Source: Verrucomicrobia bacterium IMCC26134 (GTDB lineage Bacteria; Verrucomicrobiota; Verrucomicrobiia; Opitutales; Opitutaceae). Taken from it: a DNA stretch of 64,000 nt. The stretch is from positions 2,465,501-2,529,500 of the forward strand of contig CP011265.1 in NCBI GenBank assembly GCA_000972765.1, read 5' to 3'. Within the stretch, counting starts at the first letter, position 1, and the number at the start of each line of letters is the position of its first letter. Under the pieces are notes generated by a model. It made no database searches, was not told where the DNA came from, and worked only from the letters and a program-made list of their open reading frames with translations. Positions 16,723-24,560 of the stretch are shown piece after piece. The position numbers and the translations under genes are program-made.

Positions 16723-16959
16723 GGATCCCGCAAAGTCGCCCCACGCGGGGCCGGACTGCGCCGCACCCCGAACGGAGCCCCTTCCCGCACTCTGAATAAA
16801 CGATAATTTACGCGCTGTTGACTTGGTTATCACGAGCCCCCCGTCACCCTCGGTAATTTCACGGATCAGAAGCTTTAGAGTGTAGACACTTTTCCCATCC
16901 CCTCGTTTTCTCGAATTCTGGATATCCAAATCCCGCATCAACCTCCCCGACCCAAACCC

Positions 16960-17970
16960 ATGAAATCCCCGCTAAAATCCCTCCCGATCCTGTCCGCTCT
17001 CGCCGTTCTGGCGCTTTTTGGCTGCTCCAAATCGCCCGAAGCCGCCGCCCCGGCCGCCGCTGGTGCGAATCCGGCCCCCGCCAAGATCAGCATCGCCGCC
17101 ATCCCCAAGGCCACCACCCATTCCTACTGGAAGGCCGCCGAGGCCGGTGCCCGCCGCGCCGCCGCCGAATTCAATGTCACCCTTGAGTGGCAGGGGCCGC
17201 TCGACGACTCCAAGGTCGCCGACCAGATCGGTATCTTCAACAACCTCGCCGCCTCCGGCGTGCAGGGCATCCTGCTCTCGCCTTGCGACGACAAGGCCCT
17301 CGCCCCCCACGTGCGCACCGCCACCAAGCGCGGCCTGCCCGTCGCGATTTTCGACTCCCCGCTCGATGGCAAGGTCGGCACCGACTTCATCAACTTCACC
17401 TCCACCGATAACAAGGCCGCCGGCGCCACCGCCGCCACCACCCTGGCCGGCCTGATCGGCACCGCCCCCATCCACGGCGGCCAGGTGCTCGTCATCCGCT
17501 TCACCGAGGGCTCCGCCAGCACCCGCCTGCGCGAGGAGGGCTTCTCCACCGCGCTCGCCGCCACTCCCGGCCTGACCATCGCCGCCCAGCAGTTCACCGA
17601 TGGCTCGATGGCCGGCGCCCAGCGCGTGGCCGAGACCCTCCTCGGCAACTACGTTAAAAACAACAAGCTCGAGCTCGCCGGCGTCTTCGCCTCCAACCAG
17701 CCCACCGCCGAGGGCACCTACAACGCCGTCAAGGCGCTCCGCGACAAGGGTGTCGAGGTCAGCGCCAAGTTCGTCGGCTTCGACGACTCCACCTTGCTCA
17801 TCCAGGGTCTGCAAAACGGCGTCATCGACGCCCTCGTCGTCCAGGACCCCGAGAAGATGGGTTACCTCGGCATCAAGTCCCTCGTCGACCACATCCAGGG
17901 TCGTCCGGTCGAGGCCTACACCGACACCGGCGTCACGGTGAAGACCAAGGCCAACACCGCCGCCAAGTAA
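16960..17970 (+). CDS. Sugar ABC transporter substrate-binding lipoprotein (RbsB-type)
   Basis: The protein has 336 residues. A lipobox (LALFGC, Cys22) marks it as a lipoprotein. The mature part is a type-I periplasmic binding protein of the ribose/xylose class: KISIAAIPKATTHSYWKAAEAGARRAAAEF, GIFNNLAASGVQGILLSPCD, FVGFDDSTLLIQGLQNGVIDALVVQDPEKMGYLGIKSL. It is the first gene of a three-gene transporter operon; the ATPase starts 46 bp downstream. The sugar ligand is not predictable. The 237-bp upstream gap contains a TTGACT hexamer near 16819 but no convincing -10. Confidence 0.9.
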   Translation: MKSPLKSLPILSALAVLALFGCSKSPEAAAPAAAGANPAPAKISIAAIPKATTHSYWKAAEAGARRAAAEFNVTLEWQGPLDDSKVADQIGIFNNLAASGVQGILLSPCDDKALAPHVRTATKRGLPVAIFDSPLDGKVGTDFINFTSTDNKAAGATAATTLAGLIGTAPIHGGQVLVIRFTEGSASTRLREEGFSTALAATPGLTIAAQQFTDGSMAGAQRVAETLLGNYVKNNKLELAGVFASNQPTAEGTYNAVKALRDKGVEVSAKFVGFDDSTLLIQGLQNGVIDALVVQDPEKMGYLGIKSLVDHIQGRPVEAYTDTGVTVKTKANTAAK

Positions 17971-18016
17971 GCAGCGTTCGCGTTTCCATCCTCAACCCGC
18001 ACCGCGCCTGATTCGC

Positions 18017-19552
18017 ATGTCCGAAGCCTCTTCCGCTGGTTCACTCCTCACCGTCAACGGAATCAAAAAGAGCTTCGGGCCCACGCAGGCGCTCAAGGGC
18101 GTGGACCTCACCCTCGCACGAGGCGAGGTCCTCGCCCTCATCGGCGAAAACGGCGCCGGCAAAAGCACCTTGATGAAGGTGCTCTCCGGCGCCCACGCCT
18201 CCGACTCCGGCGAGATGACCCTCGAGGGCGCCGCCTACCAGCCCACCGGCCCGCTCCACGCCCGCGGCCTTGGGGTTTGCATGATTTATCAGGAGCTCGC
18301 CCTCGCGCCGCACCTGAGCGCGATGGAGAACATCCTCCTCGGCATCGAGCCCACCGTGGGCCCGTTCATGAACTGGCGCGAGACCCGCGCCATCGCCCGC
18401 CGCGCGCTCGACGAGGTCGGGCTCACCGCGCTCGATCCCGCCGCCATCGTCGGCGATCTTTCCATCGCCGAGCAGCAACTCGTCGAGATCGCCCGCGCCG
18501 TCGCCGTCGGGTGCAAGGTCCTGGTGCTCGACGAGCCCACCAGCTCCCTCACCCAGAAGGACGTCCAAGCGCTCTTCGCCCTCGTCCGCCGCCTCAAGGC
18601 CAAGGGGGTCGCCATCGTTTACATCAGCCATGCGCTCGAGGAGGTGGAGGCCCTCTGCGACCGCTTCACCGTGATGCGCGATGGCGAGACCGTCGGCCAG
18701 GGCGTCGTCGGCCAGGTGCCGGTCAGCCGCATCATCGCCCTGATGGTCGGCCGCGAGGTCGCCGACCTCTATCCGCGTTCGCCCCGCTCCGCCACCGAGC
18801 CCATCCTCGAGCTCCGCGCCCTCGCCGGGGAAAAGTTTCCCAAAGCCGCCAGCCTCGTGCTGCGCCGCGGCGAGGTGGTCGGCATTGCCGGCCTCATCGG
18901 GTCCGGCCGCACCGAGACGCTCCGCGCCCTCTTTGGCCTGGATGCCGTCGCCGCCGGCGAGATCAGCATCCACGGCAATCTCACCCCGCCTGCCGGTCCC
19001 GCCGTGCGCTGGGCCCAGGGGCTCGGACTGGTCAGCGAGGACCGCAAGACCGAGGGGCTCGCGCAAAATCTCTCCATCGCCGAAAACCTCACCCTCTCCA
19101 AACTCGACGGCCTCGGCCCGTGGCGCTTCGTCCGCCCTTCCCGCCAGAACGCCGCCGCCGAGCCGTGGATCAAGGCCTTCCCGATCAAGTGCCAGGACGG
19201 CGAACAACCCATCGAGGCCCTCTCCGGCGGCAACCAGCAAAAGGTCGCCATCGCCCGCCTGCTCCACCACGGCTGCGATGTGCTCCTGCTCGACGAGCCC
19301 ACCCGCGGCATCGACGTCGGCTCCAAGGCCCAGATCTATGCCTGGATCGACAAACTCGCCCTCGGTGACCCCGCCGCCGGCAAGGCCCCCAAGGCCGTGC
19401 TCGTCGTCTCCAGCTACCTCCCCGAGCTCCTCGGCATCTGCGACCGCATCGCGGTCATGACCCGCGGCGTGCTGGGCGAAGCCAGGCCCGTCGCGCAGTG
19501 GACCGAACACTCTCTCATGCTCGCCGCCACCGGCCAGGATCAGCGCGGTTAA
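18017..19552 (+). CDS. Sugar ABC transporter ATPase (RbsA-type, two NBDs)
   Basis: The protein has 511 residues with two nucleotide-binding domains. The first has Walker A GENGAGKSTLMK (about residues 41-52), LSIAEQQLVEIARA and VLVLDEPTSSL. The second has the degenerate Walker A GLIGSGRTETLRA normal for this class, LSGGNQQKVAIARLL and VLLLDEPTRGIDVGSK. It energises ribose/xylose/galactose-type import. The permease follows at 17 bp. Confidence 0.93.
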   Translation: MSEASSAGSLLTVNGIKKSFGPTQALKGVDLTLARGEVLALIGENGAGKSTLMKVLSGAHASDSGEMTLEGAAYQPTGPLHARGLGVCMIYQELALAPHLSAMENILLGIEPTVGPFMNWRETRAIARRALDEVGLTALDPAAIVGDLSIAEQQLVEIARAVAVGCKVLVLDEPTSSLTQKDVQALFALVRRLKAKGVAIVYISHALEEVEALCDRFTVMRDGETVGQGVVGQVPVSRIIALMVGREVADLYPRSPRSATEPILELRALAGEKFPKAASLVLRRGEVVGIAGLIGSGRTETLRALFGLDAVAAGEISIHGNLTPPAGPAVRWAQGLGLVSEDRKTEGLAQNLSIAENLTLSKLDGLGPWRFVRPSRQNAAAEPWIKAFPIKCQDGEQPIEALSGGNQQKVAIARLLHHGCDVLLLDEPTRGIDVGSKAQIYAWIDKLALGDPAAGKAPKAVLVVSSYLPELLGICDRIAVMTRGVLGEARPVAQWTEHSLMLAATGQDQRG

Positions 19553-19569
19553 CCCCTATTTTTCTCCAA

Positions 19570-20628
19570 ATGAGCCAGCCTCCCTCTCCCGCACCCGCTC
19601 CCGCTTCCGCGGCCTCCAAAAAGTCCTCCCGTGTCGTCGCCATGCTCGGCCGTCTCGCCGCCCTCGCCGCGGTGTATGCGTTCTTCGCCTTCCTGACGCC
19701 CGGCACGAAGGGCTTCATGTCCGACGCCAACACCCAGCTGATGTTGCAGGACATCGCCGTGGTAGCGATGGCCGCCATCGGCATGACGATTGTCATCATC
19801 GCCGGCGGCATCGATCTGTCGGCGGGGTCAACCATCGCCCTCTCGATGATCACCACCGCCTACGTGCTCAACCTGGGCCCCGACGGGGCCAAGCTTGTGC
19901 TGCAGCACCCGGTGCTCCTGCCGATTGCCGCCATCGCCGCCGCCATCGGCGTCTCGACCCTGATCGGGTTTATCAACGGCGCGCTGGTGACCTGGCTGCG
20001 CATCGTCCCCTTCATCATCACCCTCGGCACCATGCAAATGGCGCGCGGCTTTGCCAAGTTAGTGGCCAACGAGCAAAACATCTACCCTCCCGCCGAGGTG
20101 CAGGATCTCTGGATCTCCCGCGTGCTGGATCCAGCCCGGACGGTCTTCACCTGGCCCTTTCTGCCCGTTGCCGTCTGGCTCGTCATCGGCGCGGCCATCC
20201 TGACCACGCTGTTTCTGCGCTACACCCGGCTCGGCCGCCACATCTTCGCCCTCGGCTCCAACGAGAAGACGGCCGTGCTCTGCGGCGTGCCCGTGGCCCG
20301 CACCAAGATCCTCGTTTACATGATCGGCGGCCTCTTCAGCGGCCTCGCCGGCGTGTTGTTTTTCGCCCGCCTCGGGTCGATCGGCCAGCCCACCGAGGCC
20401 ATCGGCTACGAACTCTTCGTGATCGCGGCGGCGGTGATCGGCGGCGCCAGCCTGCTGGGCGGACGCGGCACGATTCTGGGCACGATGATCGGCGCGCTCA
20501 TCATCACCATCCTGCGCAACGGCGGGGTGAAGATGGGCTGGCCGCAATACACCCAGGAAATCGTGATGGGCGCGGTTATCATCGTCGCCGTCGCCATCGA
20601 CAACCTGCGCAATCCGCGCAAGAGTTGA
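19570..20628 (+). CDS. Sugar ABC transporter permease (RbsC-type)
   Basis: The protein has 352 residues from ATG 19570. It is hydrophobic with about 8-10 helices and the BPD_transp_2 patterns AAIGMTIVIIAGGIDLSAGSTIAL, RIVPFIITLGTMQMARG, LGRHIFALGSNEKTAVLCGV and AAAVIGGASLLGGRGTILGTMIGALI. The N-terminus is a Pro/Ala/Ser-rich cytoplasmic tail. It completes a ribose-type importer with the two upstream genes. No kinase or regulator of a sugar pathway is next to it. Confidence 0.93.
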   Translation: MSQPPSPAPAPASAASKKSSRVVAMLGRLAALAAVYAFFAFLTPGTKGFMSDANTQLMLQDIAVVAMAAIGMTIVIIAGGIDLSAGSTIALSMITTAYVLNLGPDGAKLVLQHPVLLPIAAIAAAIGVSTLIGFINGALVTWLRIVPFIITLGTMQMARGFAKLVANEQNIYPPAEVQDLWISRVLDPARTVFTWPFLPVAVWLVIGAAILTTLFLRYTRLGRHIFALGSNEKTAVLCGVPVARTKILVYMIGGLFSGLAGVLFFARLGSIGQPTEAIGYELFVIAAAVIGGASLLGGRGTILGTMIGALIITILRNGGVKMGWPQYTQEIVMGAVIIVAVAIDNLRNPRKS

Positions 20629-20748
20629 GCCCGGCAAGTGGCGGGCGGAAAATCGGGGCGGGAAGGGGCGCCAAATCACGCCCGTCGAAATTGCTTGTCA
20701 CCCGAGGAAGCCAAAGCCTAATTCCCGCCTCTCATCGCTAGGTTTTAT

Positions 20749-20823
<75 letters not shown>

Positions 20824-20828
20824 CTTTA

Positions 20829-20865
20829 GCCTCAAAGACTTGTGAAAGTTTTTGAGGCTTTTTTT
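20829..20865 (+). terminator. Rho-independent terminator after tRNA-Met
   Basis: A GCCTCAAAGACTT stem pairs with AAGTTTTTGAGGC and is followed by a run of seven T residues. It starts 6 nt past the CCA end. Confidence 0.8.
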
Positions 20866-20952
20866 GGGCCCGGAATAGTGGGTCTGTCCCCTTCCCGTCC
20901 CACTTTTCAAGTCTTCCAACGGTCGTTCAGGGGGCATTGAACGCCGGAGCAG

Positions 20953-21090
20953 TTTTATACCAACGGCCCGTGTAATCTAGACTTCGTTAACGTAAAGTCG
21001 CCAAGACACAAAGCGCGCAACGACCTGACAAGGAAATGAATCTTTGCGTATCTCCGCGCCTCTGCGTCTTTGCGTTAAAGTCTGAAAGTT
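20953..21090. repeat. GCAAAG-type dispersed palindromic repeat
   Basis: It opens with ATACCAACGGCCCGTG. The arms are TTAACGTAAAGTCGCCAAG and GCGTCTTTGCGTTAAAG with CTCCGCGCCTCTGCG inside, nearly the reverse of the copy at 2085-2180. Its right end supplies the stop codon of a truncated DUF5615 toxin gene. Confidence 0.55.
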
Positions 21091-21194
21091 GTATCCGTCG
21101 GACTCCGTCCCAGGGCGGTGGCGTGGATCACTGGCCGCGCAGGAACGAAGACGAGTCGCACCGGCAGATTTTGATCGAGCAACCAGCCCTTCAT
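21075..21194 (-). pseudogene. Truncated DUF5615 (PIN-like) toxin
   Basis: ATG 21194 overlaps the DUF433 stop by 4 nt, the normal layout of a DUF433/DUF5615 toxin-antitoxin pair. The 39-residue product begins GWLLDQNLPVRLVF and runs to GRSPTDT, which matches the start of DUF5615 proteins. It then enters the dispersed repeat and stops at 21075. Family members are usually about 110 residues, so two thirds of the toxin, including most acidic nuclease residues, are missing. Confidence 0.65.
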
Positions 21195-21415
21195 GCCGGC
21201 GCGACGACCGAGTAGTGGTTGCCCATGAGACGCGACGCGTAGTCGAGGCCCGCCTGCACGTCCTCGCGAGTGAGCGCGGGATACTCGGCAAGCACATCCT
21301 CCGTCGAATCGCCGGCGGCGAGAAATTCAAGAATCGTCTGCGCGGTGATGCGGGTGCCGCTGACGACCGGCCGGCCGTTGAGGATGTCGGGATCGATTAC
21401 TATTCGGTCGATCAT
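21191..21415 (-). CDS. DUF433 antitoxin-like protein
   Basis: The protein has 74 residues with the standard DUF433 pattern: IDPDILNGRPVVSGTRITAQTILEFLAAGDSTEDVLAEYPALTREDVQAGLDYA, a small helical DNA-binding-like domain. It is the antitoxin half of a DUF433/DUF5615 module whose toxin is truncated by a repeat, so it may now be an orphan. Confidence 0.85.
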   Translation of the reverse strand: MIDRIVIDPDILNGRPVVSGTRITAQTILEFLAAGDSTEDVLAEYPALTREDVQAGLDYASRLMGNHYSVVAPA

Positions 21416-21504
21416 AAAATCAGGTTAGCGCCCTCCGCTTCCCCGGCAACCGTTCTGCTATCGCAGGATCCCCATCTCAACGCTGCGCGCTTAACGTGCG
21501 AGTT

Positions 21505-21582
21505 CTACGGCACGAACCCGGCCCTTCGCAGGCGGGCGGCGAGGCGGGGGGAGTTTTTCTTCGTGAGCTCGGGGGAGAAGAT
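21505..21582 (-). pseudogene. vsr 3' fragment (i)
   Basis: On the minus strand the last codons of a Vsr endonuclease can be read: ELTKKNSPRLAARLRRAGFVP then TAG. The intact gene at 24537-24965 ends ELAKKNARRLATRLRRAGLLPP. Nothing of the catalytic part remains. Confidence 0.65.
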
Positions 21583-21655
21583 TTAAACCTTACCCTTGTT
21601 TGGTCCTGGCCGATATAATCAACGATTCTCAGCCAGACCCCTTTGATTTGGCCTC
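21531..21655. repeat. 125-bp direct repeat, copy 1 (copy 2 at 22014-22137)
   Basis: The repeat spans the vsr tail (GCGGGCGGCGAGGCGG onward) plus a 72-bp non-coding part containing CTTGTTTGGTCCTGGCCG and CCAGACCCCTTTGATTTGG. Copy 2 differs at only a few positions. Shorter echoes of the non-coding part lie at about 22207 and 24027, each directly beside a vsr fragment. Confidence 0.65.
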
Positions 21656-21869
21656 ATACGTTGAAGCGGGCGCGGAGTCGCGCCGTCATTTCCTCAAGCG
21701 AAAGTGCGCTCGCGGGGTCGGCCCGATGGGCAGCCAGGCGACGTTCGACCTCATCTTCATCAGCGGGAGAAAGGGACGTCTCATCCAGATCAAGCGCGCG
21801 ACGAATCAGGATCTGGCGTTCGGCCACAGATAGTGTCGGCAATTCGGCCATGACTTCGGTGAAGCTCAT
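21654..21869 (-). CDS. Orphan addiction-module antitoxin
   Basis: The protein has 71 residues: the helical pattern LPTLSVAERQILIRRALDLDE, an acidic middle, then EVERRLAAHRADPASALSLEEMTARLRARF. This matches the small unstable-antitoxin family (putative addiction module component) normally paired with a RelE/ParE toxin. No toxin follows; the gene abuts the direct repeat, so the toxin was probably lost. Confidence 0.75.
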   Translation of the reverse strand: MSFTEVMAELPTLSVAERQILIRRALDLDETSLSPADEDEVERRLAAHRADPASALSLEEMTARLRARFNV

Positions 21870-21987
21870 GAGGGCAAGTTAGGCGAATGACGTATGACGA
21901 CAAGCACGCGCTTCATGTTCTCGATGCGCGACCGGGGCATGATGGCGGAGAGAAATGGGTGTGAACTGAAGGCAAGCCGCGCAGACT

Positions 21988-22204
21988 TTACGGAACCAAG
22001 TCCGCGCGGCGAAAGCGGGCGGCGAGGCGGCGGGAGTTTTTCTTCGTGAGCTCGGGGGAGAAGATTTAACCTGTCCCTTGTTTGGTCCTGGCCGATATAA
22101 TCAACGATTCTCGGCCAGACCCCTTTAATTTGGCCGCCAGACCCCTTTGATTTGGCCCCAGAATTCAGCGTTGGTCTTGGGCTGTGTGGCGTGGAAATGG
22201 GGGG
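21988..22204 (-). pseudogene. vsr fragment (ii), in two pieces
   Basis: Two pieces read on the minus strand. 22204-22161 encodes FHATQPKTNAEFW, the region just after the catalytic FWHGCP of Vsr. 22065-21988 encodes ELTKKNSRRLAARFRRADLVP then TAA. They are separated by a copy of the direct-repeat tail (two AGACCCCTTT-ATTTGG motifs). The gene is clearly dead. Confidence 0.6.
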
Positions 22205-22276
22205 AGATTTAACCTTACCCTTGTTTCATTGCGGTAAGCGCCTTGCGTTCTCGAGGCTGAGCCGACACCGTTTGGC

Positions 22277-22510
22277 ATGACATCAACGAGTGTTTATCTG
22301 GCCGAAGAGGCGTTGAGTTTGCCGCCCGATGAGAGGACGTCGCTGGCTCGGCTCCTCTTGGATAGTGTCAAAGAGGATGGTCGCAGCGACGCGGAAATCC
22401 GCGCCGAACTGCAAATCAGGCTCGCCCGATTAAAATCCGGCGAGGACGCTGGGCTTTCTTTTGAGGCCGCCTTCGGCGGGAATCGCAAGTTATTATCTCC
22501 CTTGATTTAA
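22277..22510 (+). CDS. Second orphan addiction-module antitoxin, altered C-terminus
   Basis: The protein has 77 residues. ALSLPPDERTSLARLLLDSVKEDGRSDAEIRAELQIRLARLKSGEDAGLSFEAAFG matches the same unstable-antitoxin family as 21654-21869. The family normally ends soon after a VxxxxR motif; here the end is GGNRKLLSPLI, perhaps altered by rearrangement. No RelE/ParE toxin gene follows before the next promoter region. Confidence 0.6.
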   Translation: MTSTSVYLAEEALSLPPDERTSLARLLLDSVKEDGRSDAEIRAELQIRLARLKSGEDAGLSFEAAFGGNRKLLSPLI

Positions 22511-22570
22511 CCTCTTTTTTGCCCGCTGGGAATAGGGTGATCAGGGCTTTTCGCTTGCGTCACCTTGCCC

Positions 22571-22622
22571 GGTTAAACCAAACAATACTCCGGTTTAACC
22601 GGAGTTATATCCGGTATTACCG
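22571..22622 (+). promoter_or_regulatory. Palindromic operators in front of the HTH-MNT gene
   Basis: A perfect 19-bp dyad, ACTCCGGTTTAACCGGAGT (22587-22605), is flanked by half-matching GGTTAAACC (22571-22579) and CCGGTATTACCG (22611-22622), the last ending 5 bp before ATG 22628. The layout suggests autorepression by the winged-helix protein encoded just downstream. Confidence 0.65.
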
Positions 22623-22627
22623 TGTAA

Positions 22628-23236
22628 ATGAATCCCCTCGCCCTCCTTTTTCTCTCCGAAGTCCGCGCCGAGGTATTCCGTGTTCTATTCGGTATCGGAG
22701 CGAAGCGAATGTATCGCGCTCAGATCGTGGGGCTCATTGATTATGCCCCCAGCTCGGTGGAGGAGGAGCTGGCAAAACTGGTGAAGCTGGAGCTGCTCCT
22801 TACCACTACGGACGGCAACCGGCGCTACTACGAAGCCAACCAAGCCCACTCGTTCTATCAGGAGCTGCGCTCCATCGTATTGAAAACAGTCGGTCTGCGC
22901 GACGTGCTGGCTGACGCGTTGCCCGCCGACCGCATAACATACGCCTTTGTTTTCGGCTCGCTGGCTGCTCAGACCGCCACGGCGGCCAGCGACGTGGATC
23001 TCATGATCATCGGCGACGCCAGCCACCGCGAATTAGCGTCCGCGTTGCGCGCCGTCGGTGAAAAACTGTCGCGCGAGATCAACCCCCACTTTTTCGGCAT
23101 CGACGAATTCCTTAACCGCGCCGCCGCCAAGGATCATTTCCTCGGCGACGTTCTCGCCAAACCGAAGCTTTTCATCCTAGGAGACGAACATGAGTTTACC
23201 GACTTGGTTGGCCGCAGGCTGGCTCCAACCGCATAA
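22628..23236 (+). CDS. Winged-helix / MNT nucleotidyltransferase antitoxin
   Basis: The protein has 202 residues. Residues 1-75 form an ArsR/MarR-like winged helix (EVFRVLFGIGAKRMYRAQIVGLIDYAPSSVEEELAKLVKLELL). Residues 95-190 form a minimal nucleotidyltransferase with VFGSLAAQTATAASDVDLMIIG, carrying the GS pair (110-111) and Asp122/Asp124. MNT proteins can detoxify HEPN RNases by AMPylation. The next gene, overlapping by 47 bp, is a HEPN-like gene, which fits an MNT-HEPN toxin-antitoxin pair. Operator dyads sit immediately upstream. Confidence 0.8.
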   Translation: MNPLALLFLSEVRAEVFRVLFGIGAKRMYRAQIVGLIDYAPSSVEEELAKLVKLELLLTTTDGNRRYYEANQAHSFYQELRSIVLKTVGLRDVLADALPADRITYAFVFGSLAAQTATAASDVDLMIIGDASHRELASALRAVGEKLSREINPHFFGIDEFLNRAAAKDHFLGDVLAKPKLFILGDEHEFTDLVGRRLAPTA

Positions 23237-23806
23237 AACCAGCCCGCAGGAAATAGGCGACCTCTGGCAGATCGCGGAACGTGATCTGCAGGACGCGGCG
23301 TCTGGCGGCATTTCGCACGACTGGCAGTATGGCATCGCCTACAACGCCGCTCTGAAGCTCTGCACCATCCTGCTCTACACCGAGGGCTATAACCCGAAAT
23401 CCGAAATGGGAATCGGCTATCTGCCGCAACCTGCTGGACAGCTGATCGTTCGCTCACCCAAAGCGATGCACTTCTAGTGCACCGCTGGGTTCGCTCACAA
23501 TGATCTGCTCCAGCATCTTACGACATCTTACCGGTTCCGATTCCGGATTTCGGGTTTTAACCGGCCAAGGGAACGCTCGCGCACTTTCGCGTGTTATCGG
23601 CCCTCCCGCACATCCTCGGATCGGAGCGCCAAGGCGATGCCGACTACCTCGATGGGTGCCGACAGAAACGAAACACCGTCGAATACGACTACGTGGGCGG
23701 CGCATCAAAGCGTGATGCCGAGGAGCTGATCGCCTTCGGGCGCGAGTTGCAGACGGAGGTCGGTGCGTGGTTACGGGAGAAACATCCCCGCCTCGCGCCG
23801 ACTTGA
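23190..23806 (+). pseudogene. HEPN-domain toxin split by a palindromic insertion
   Basis: The 5' part (ATG 23190) reads ISHDWQYGIAYNAALKLCTILLYTEGY, a HEPN helix pair, then enters foreign sequence. The 3' part resumes in another frame with KGTLAHFRVLSALPHILG (from about 23560) and DGCRQKRNTVEYDYVGGASKRDAEELI (RNxxxY in place of RNxxxH), ending at 23806. Together the parts give a HEPN protein of about 150 residues. A 166-bp element at 23391-23556 separates them, so the toxin is inactive unless the element is lost. Confidence 0.7.
23391..23556. mobile_element. 166-bp MITE-like palindromic element inside the HEPN gene
   Basis: The ends are inverted: AACCCGAAATCCG at 23391 and CGGATTTCGGGTT ending 23556, with a further ATCGG match inward. 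The interior is also an imperfect palindrome (TGCTGGACAGCTGATCG... against ...GATCTGCTCCAGCA) around GATGCAC-TTCTA-GTGCACC near 23470. No coding capacity. Flanks are TA-rich, but a target duplication cannot be fixed. Confidence 0.6.
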
Positions 23807-23813
23807 AGACAAG

Positions 23814-24026
23814 TTACGCGACAAGGGGCGGCACGAGCCCGGCCCTACGCAGGCGGGCGGCGAGGCGGAGGGCGTTTTTCTTCGTGAGATCGTGGCCCCA
23901 GATGCGCAGCACGCGCCAGCCGGCGCGGCGGAGGGTGCGGGTGACGAAGCGGTCGCGGGTCTGGTTGCGGGCGATCTTGGTCCGCCAAAATTCCGCGTTC
24001 TGCTTGGGCTGCGTGGCGTGTATCGG
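23814..24026 (-). pseudogene. vsr C-terminal half (iii)
   Basis: A 70-residue frame on the minus strand matches the second half of Vsr: PIHATQPKQNAEFW, RTLRRAGWRVLRIWGHDLTKK, ending RRAGLVPPLVA and TAA. It starts right after where FVDGCFWHGC should be, so the active site is missing. It is about 75% identical by eye to the intact Vsr at 24537-24965. It ends 8 bp beyond the HEPN remnant. Confidence 0.75.
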
Positions 24027-24058
24027 AAGAAGACTTAACCCGTCCCTTGTTTGGTCTT

Positions 24059-24082
24059 GCTATGCAAGCGCGCTCGCATAGC
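24059..24082. promoter_or_regulatory. GCTATGC-N10-GCATAGC dyad
   Basis: A perfect 7-bp inverted repeat ends 8 bp before ATG 24091. The position suggests an operator for the following two-gene unit; the core is GC-rich, so an RNA hairpin is an alternative. Confidence 0.45.
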
Positions 24083-24090
24083 GTTTTCGC

Positions 24091-24384
24091 ATGAAAAACG
24101 ACTTCGGCACGGTGGAGGTTCAGGAGCGGATTACGGACGTGGTGCGCGGCCCCACTAAACCACGCACTCAGGCACGCATGAAGGCGCTGGCGGGGGTGAA
24201 GTGGTTCTTGGCGACGGATGACGCCCGAGCCGTGGGACTGCGCGGGCTGACCGCCGCTCTCGTCCCGCTGGAGGGGGCAGAGATTTACGACGGCCGGGAT
24301 AACGAGGAGATGAAGCGCCGCTATTTTGAGGCGATGCTAAAAGTGCCGCTCAAGATTGTGCCGGTTTCGGAGGATGTGCGTTGA
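24091..24384 (+). CDS. Unknown 97-residue protein
   Basis: I do not recognise this protein. It is soluble with no signal peptide. After a mixed N-terminus (TVEVQERITDVVRGPTKPRTQARMKAL), about 15 residues are hydrophobic (GVKWFLATDDARAVGLRGLTAALVPLEG) and an EMKRRYFEAMLKVPLKIVPV helix-strand follows. A dyad sits just upstream and its stop overlaps a possible TTG start of a zinc-ribbon protein. It lies in the vsr and toxin-antitoxin graveyard. Confidence 0.5.
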   Translation: MKNDFGTVEVQERITDVVRGPTKPRTQARMKALAGVKWFLATDDARAVGLRGLTAALVPLEGAEIYDGRDNEEMKRRYFEAMLKVPLKIVPVSEDVR

Positions 24385-24560
24385 AGCACATCTGCCCGAA
24401 CTGCGGTCACAATTGGGATGCGCCGGCCCCGCAGCAGGCGAAGGCGGGCAAGTCGCGATGGAAAGGCGTGAGCGCCAGGAAACGAAGCGAGGCGGCGAAA
24501 AAAGCGGCGCTCGCCCGCTGGGCCAAGGCTTCCGAATCAACAGGCGAGGGGCGGAAGTAA
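24381..24560 (+). CDS. Short zinc-finger protein, about 59 residues
   Basis: TTG 24381 overlaps the upstream stop (TTGA). The product begins KHICPNCGHNWDAPAP (one CxxC and a His) and continues as a very basic tail with KSRWKGVSARKRSEAAKKAALARWAKA, likely to bind nucleic acid. Its last 24 bp overlap the 3' end of vsr on the other strand. The overlap and the plausible zinc motif support it, but the weak start codon leaves doubt. Confidence 0.5.
   Translation: MKHICPNCGHNWDAPAPQQAKAGKSRWKGVSARKRSEAAKKAALARWAKASESTGEGRK

Noticed and set aside
16800-16900. TTGACT hexamer as a promoter for the sugar transporter
   Set aside because: No acceptable -10 was found at 16-18 bp, so it is not listed as a promoter.
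15181-16941. Long minus-strand frame of 586 codons opposite nadA and its neighbours
   Set aside because: High GC content keeps antisense frames open; it has no family motif and covers the clear nadA and TPR genes.
18041-19510. 489-codon minus-strand frame opposite the ABC transporter ATPase
   Set aside because: Gly/Ala/Asp-rich antisense artefact; the plus strand has complete Walker and signature motifs.
23391-23556. Palindromic element considered as an integron attC site
   Set aside because: The ends do not match the RYYYAAC/GTTRRRY core sites, and no integrase is present.
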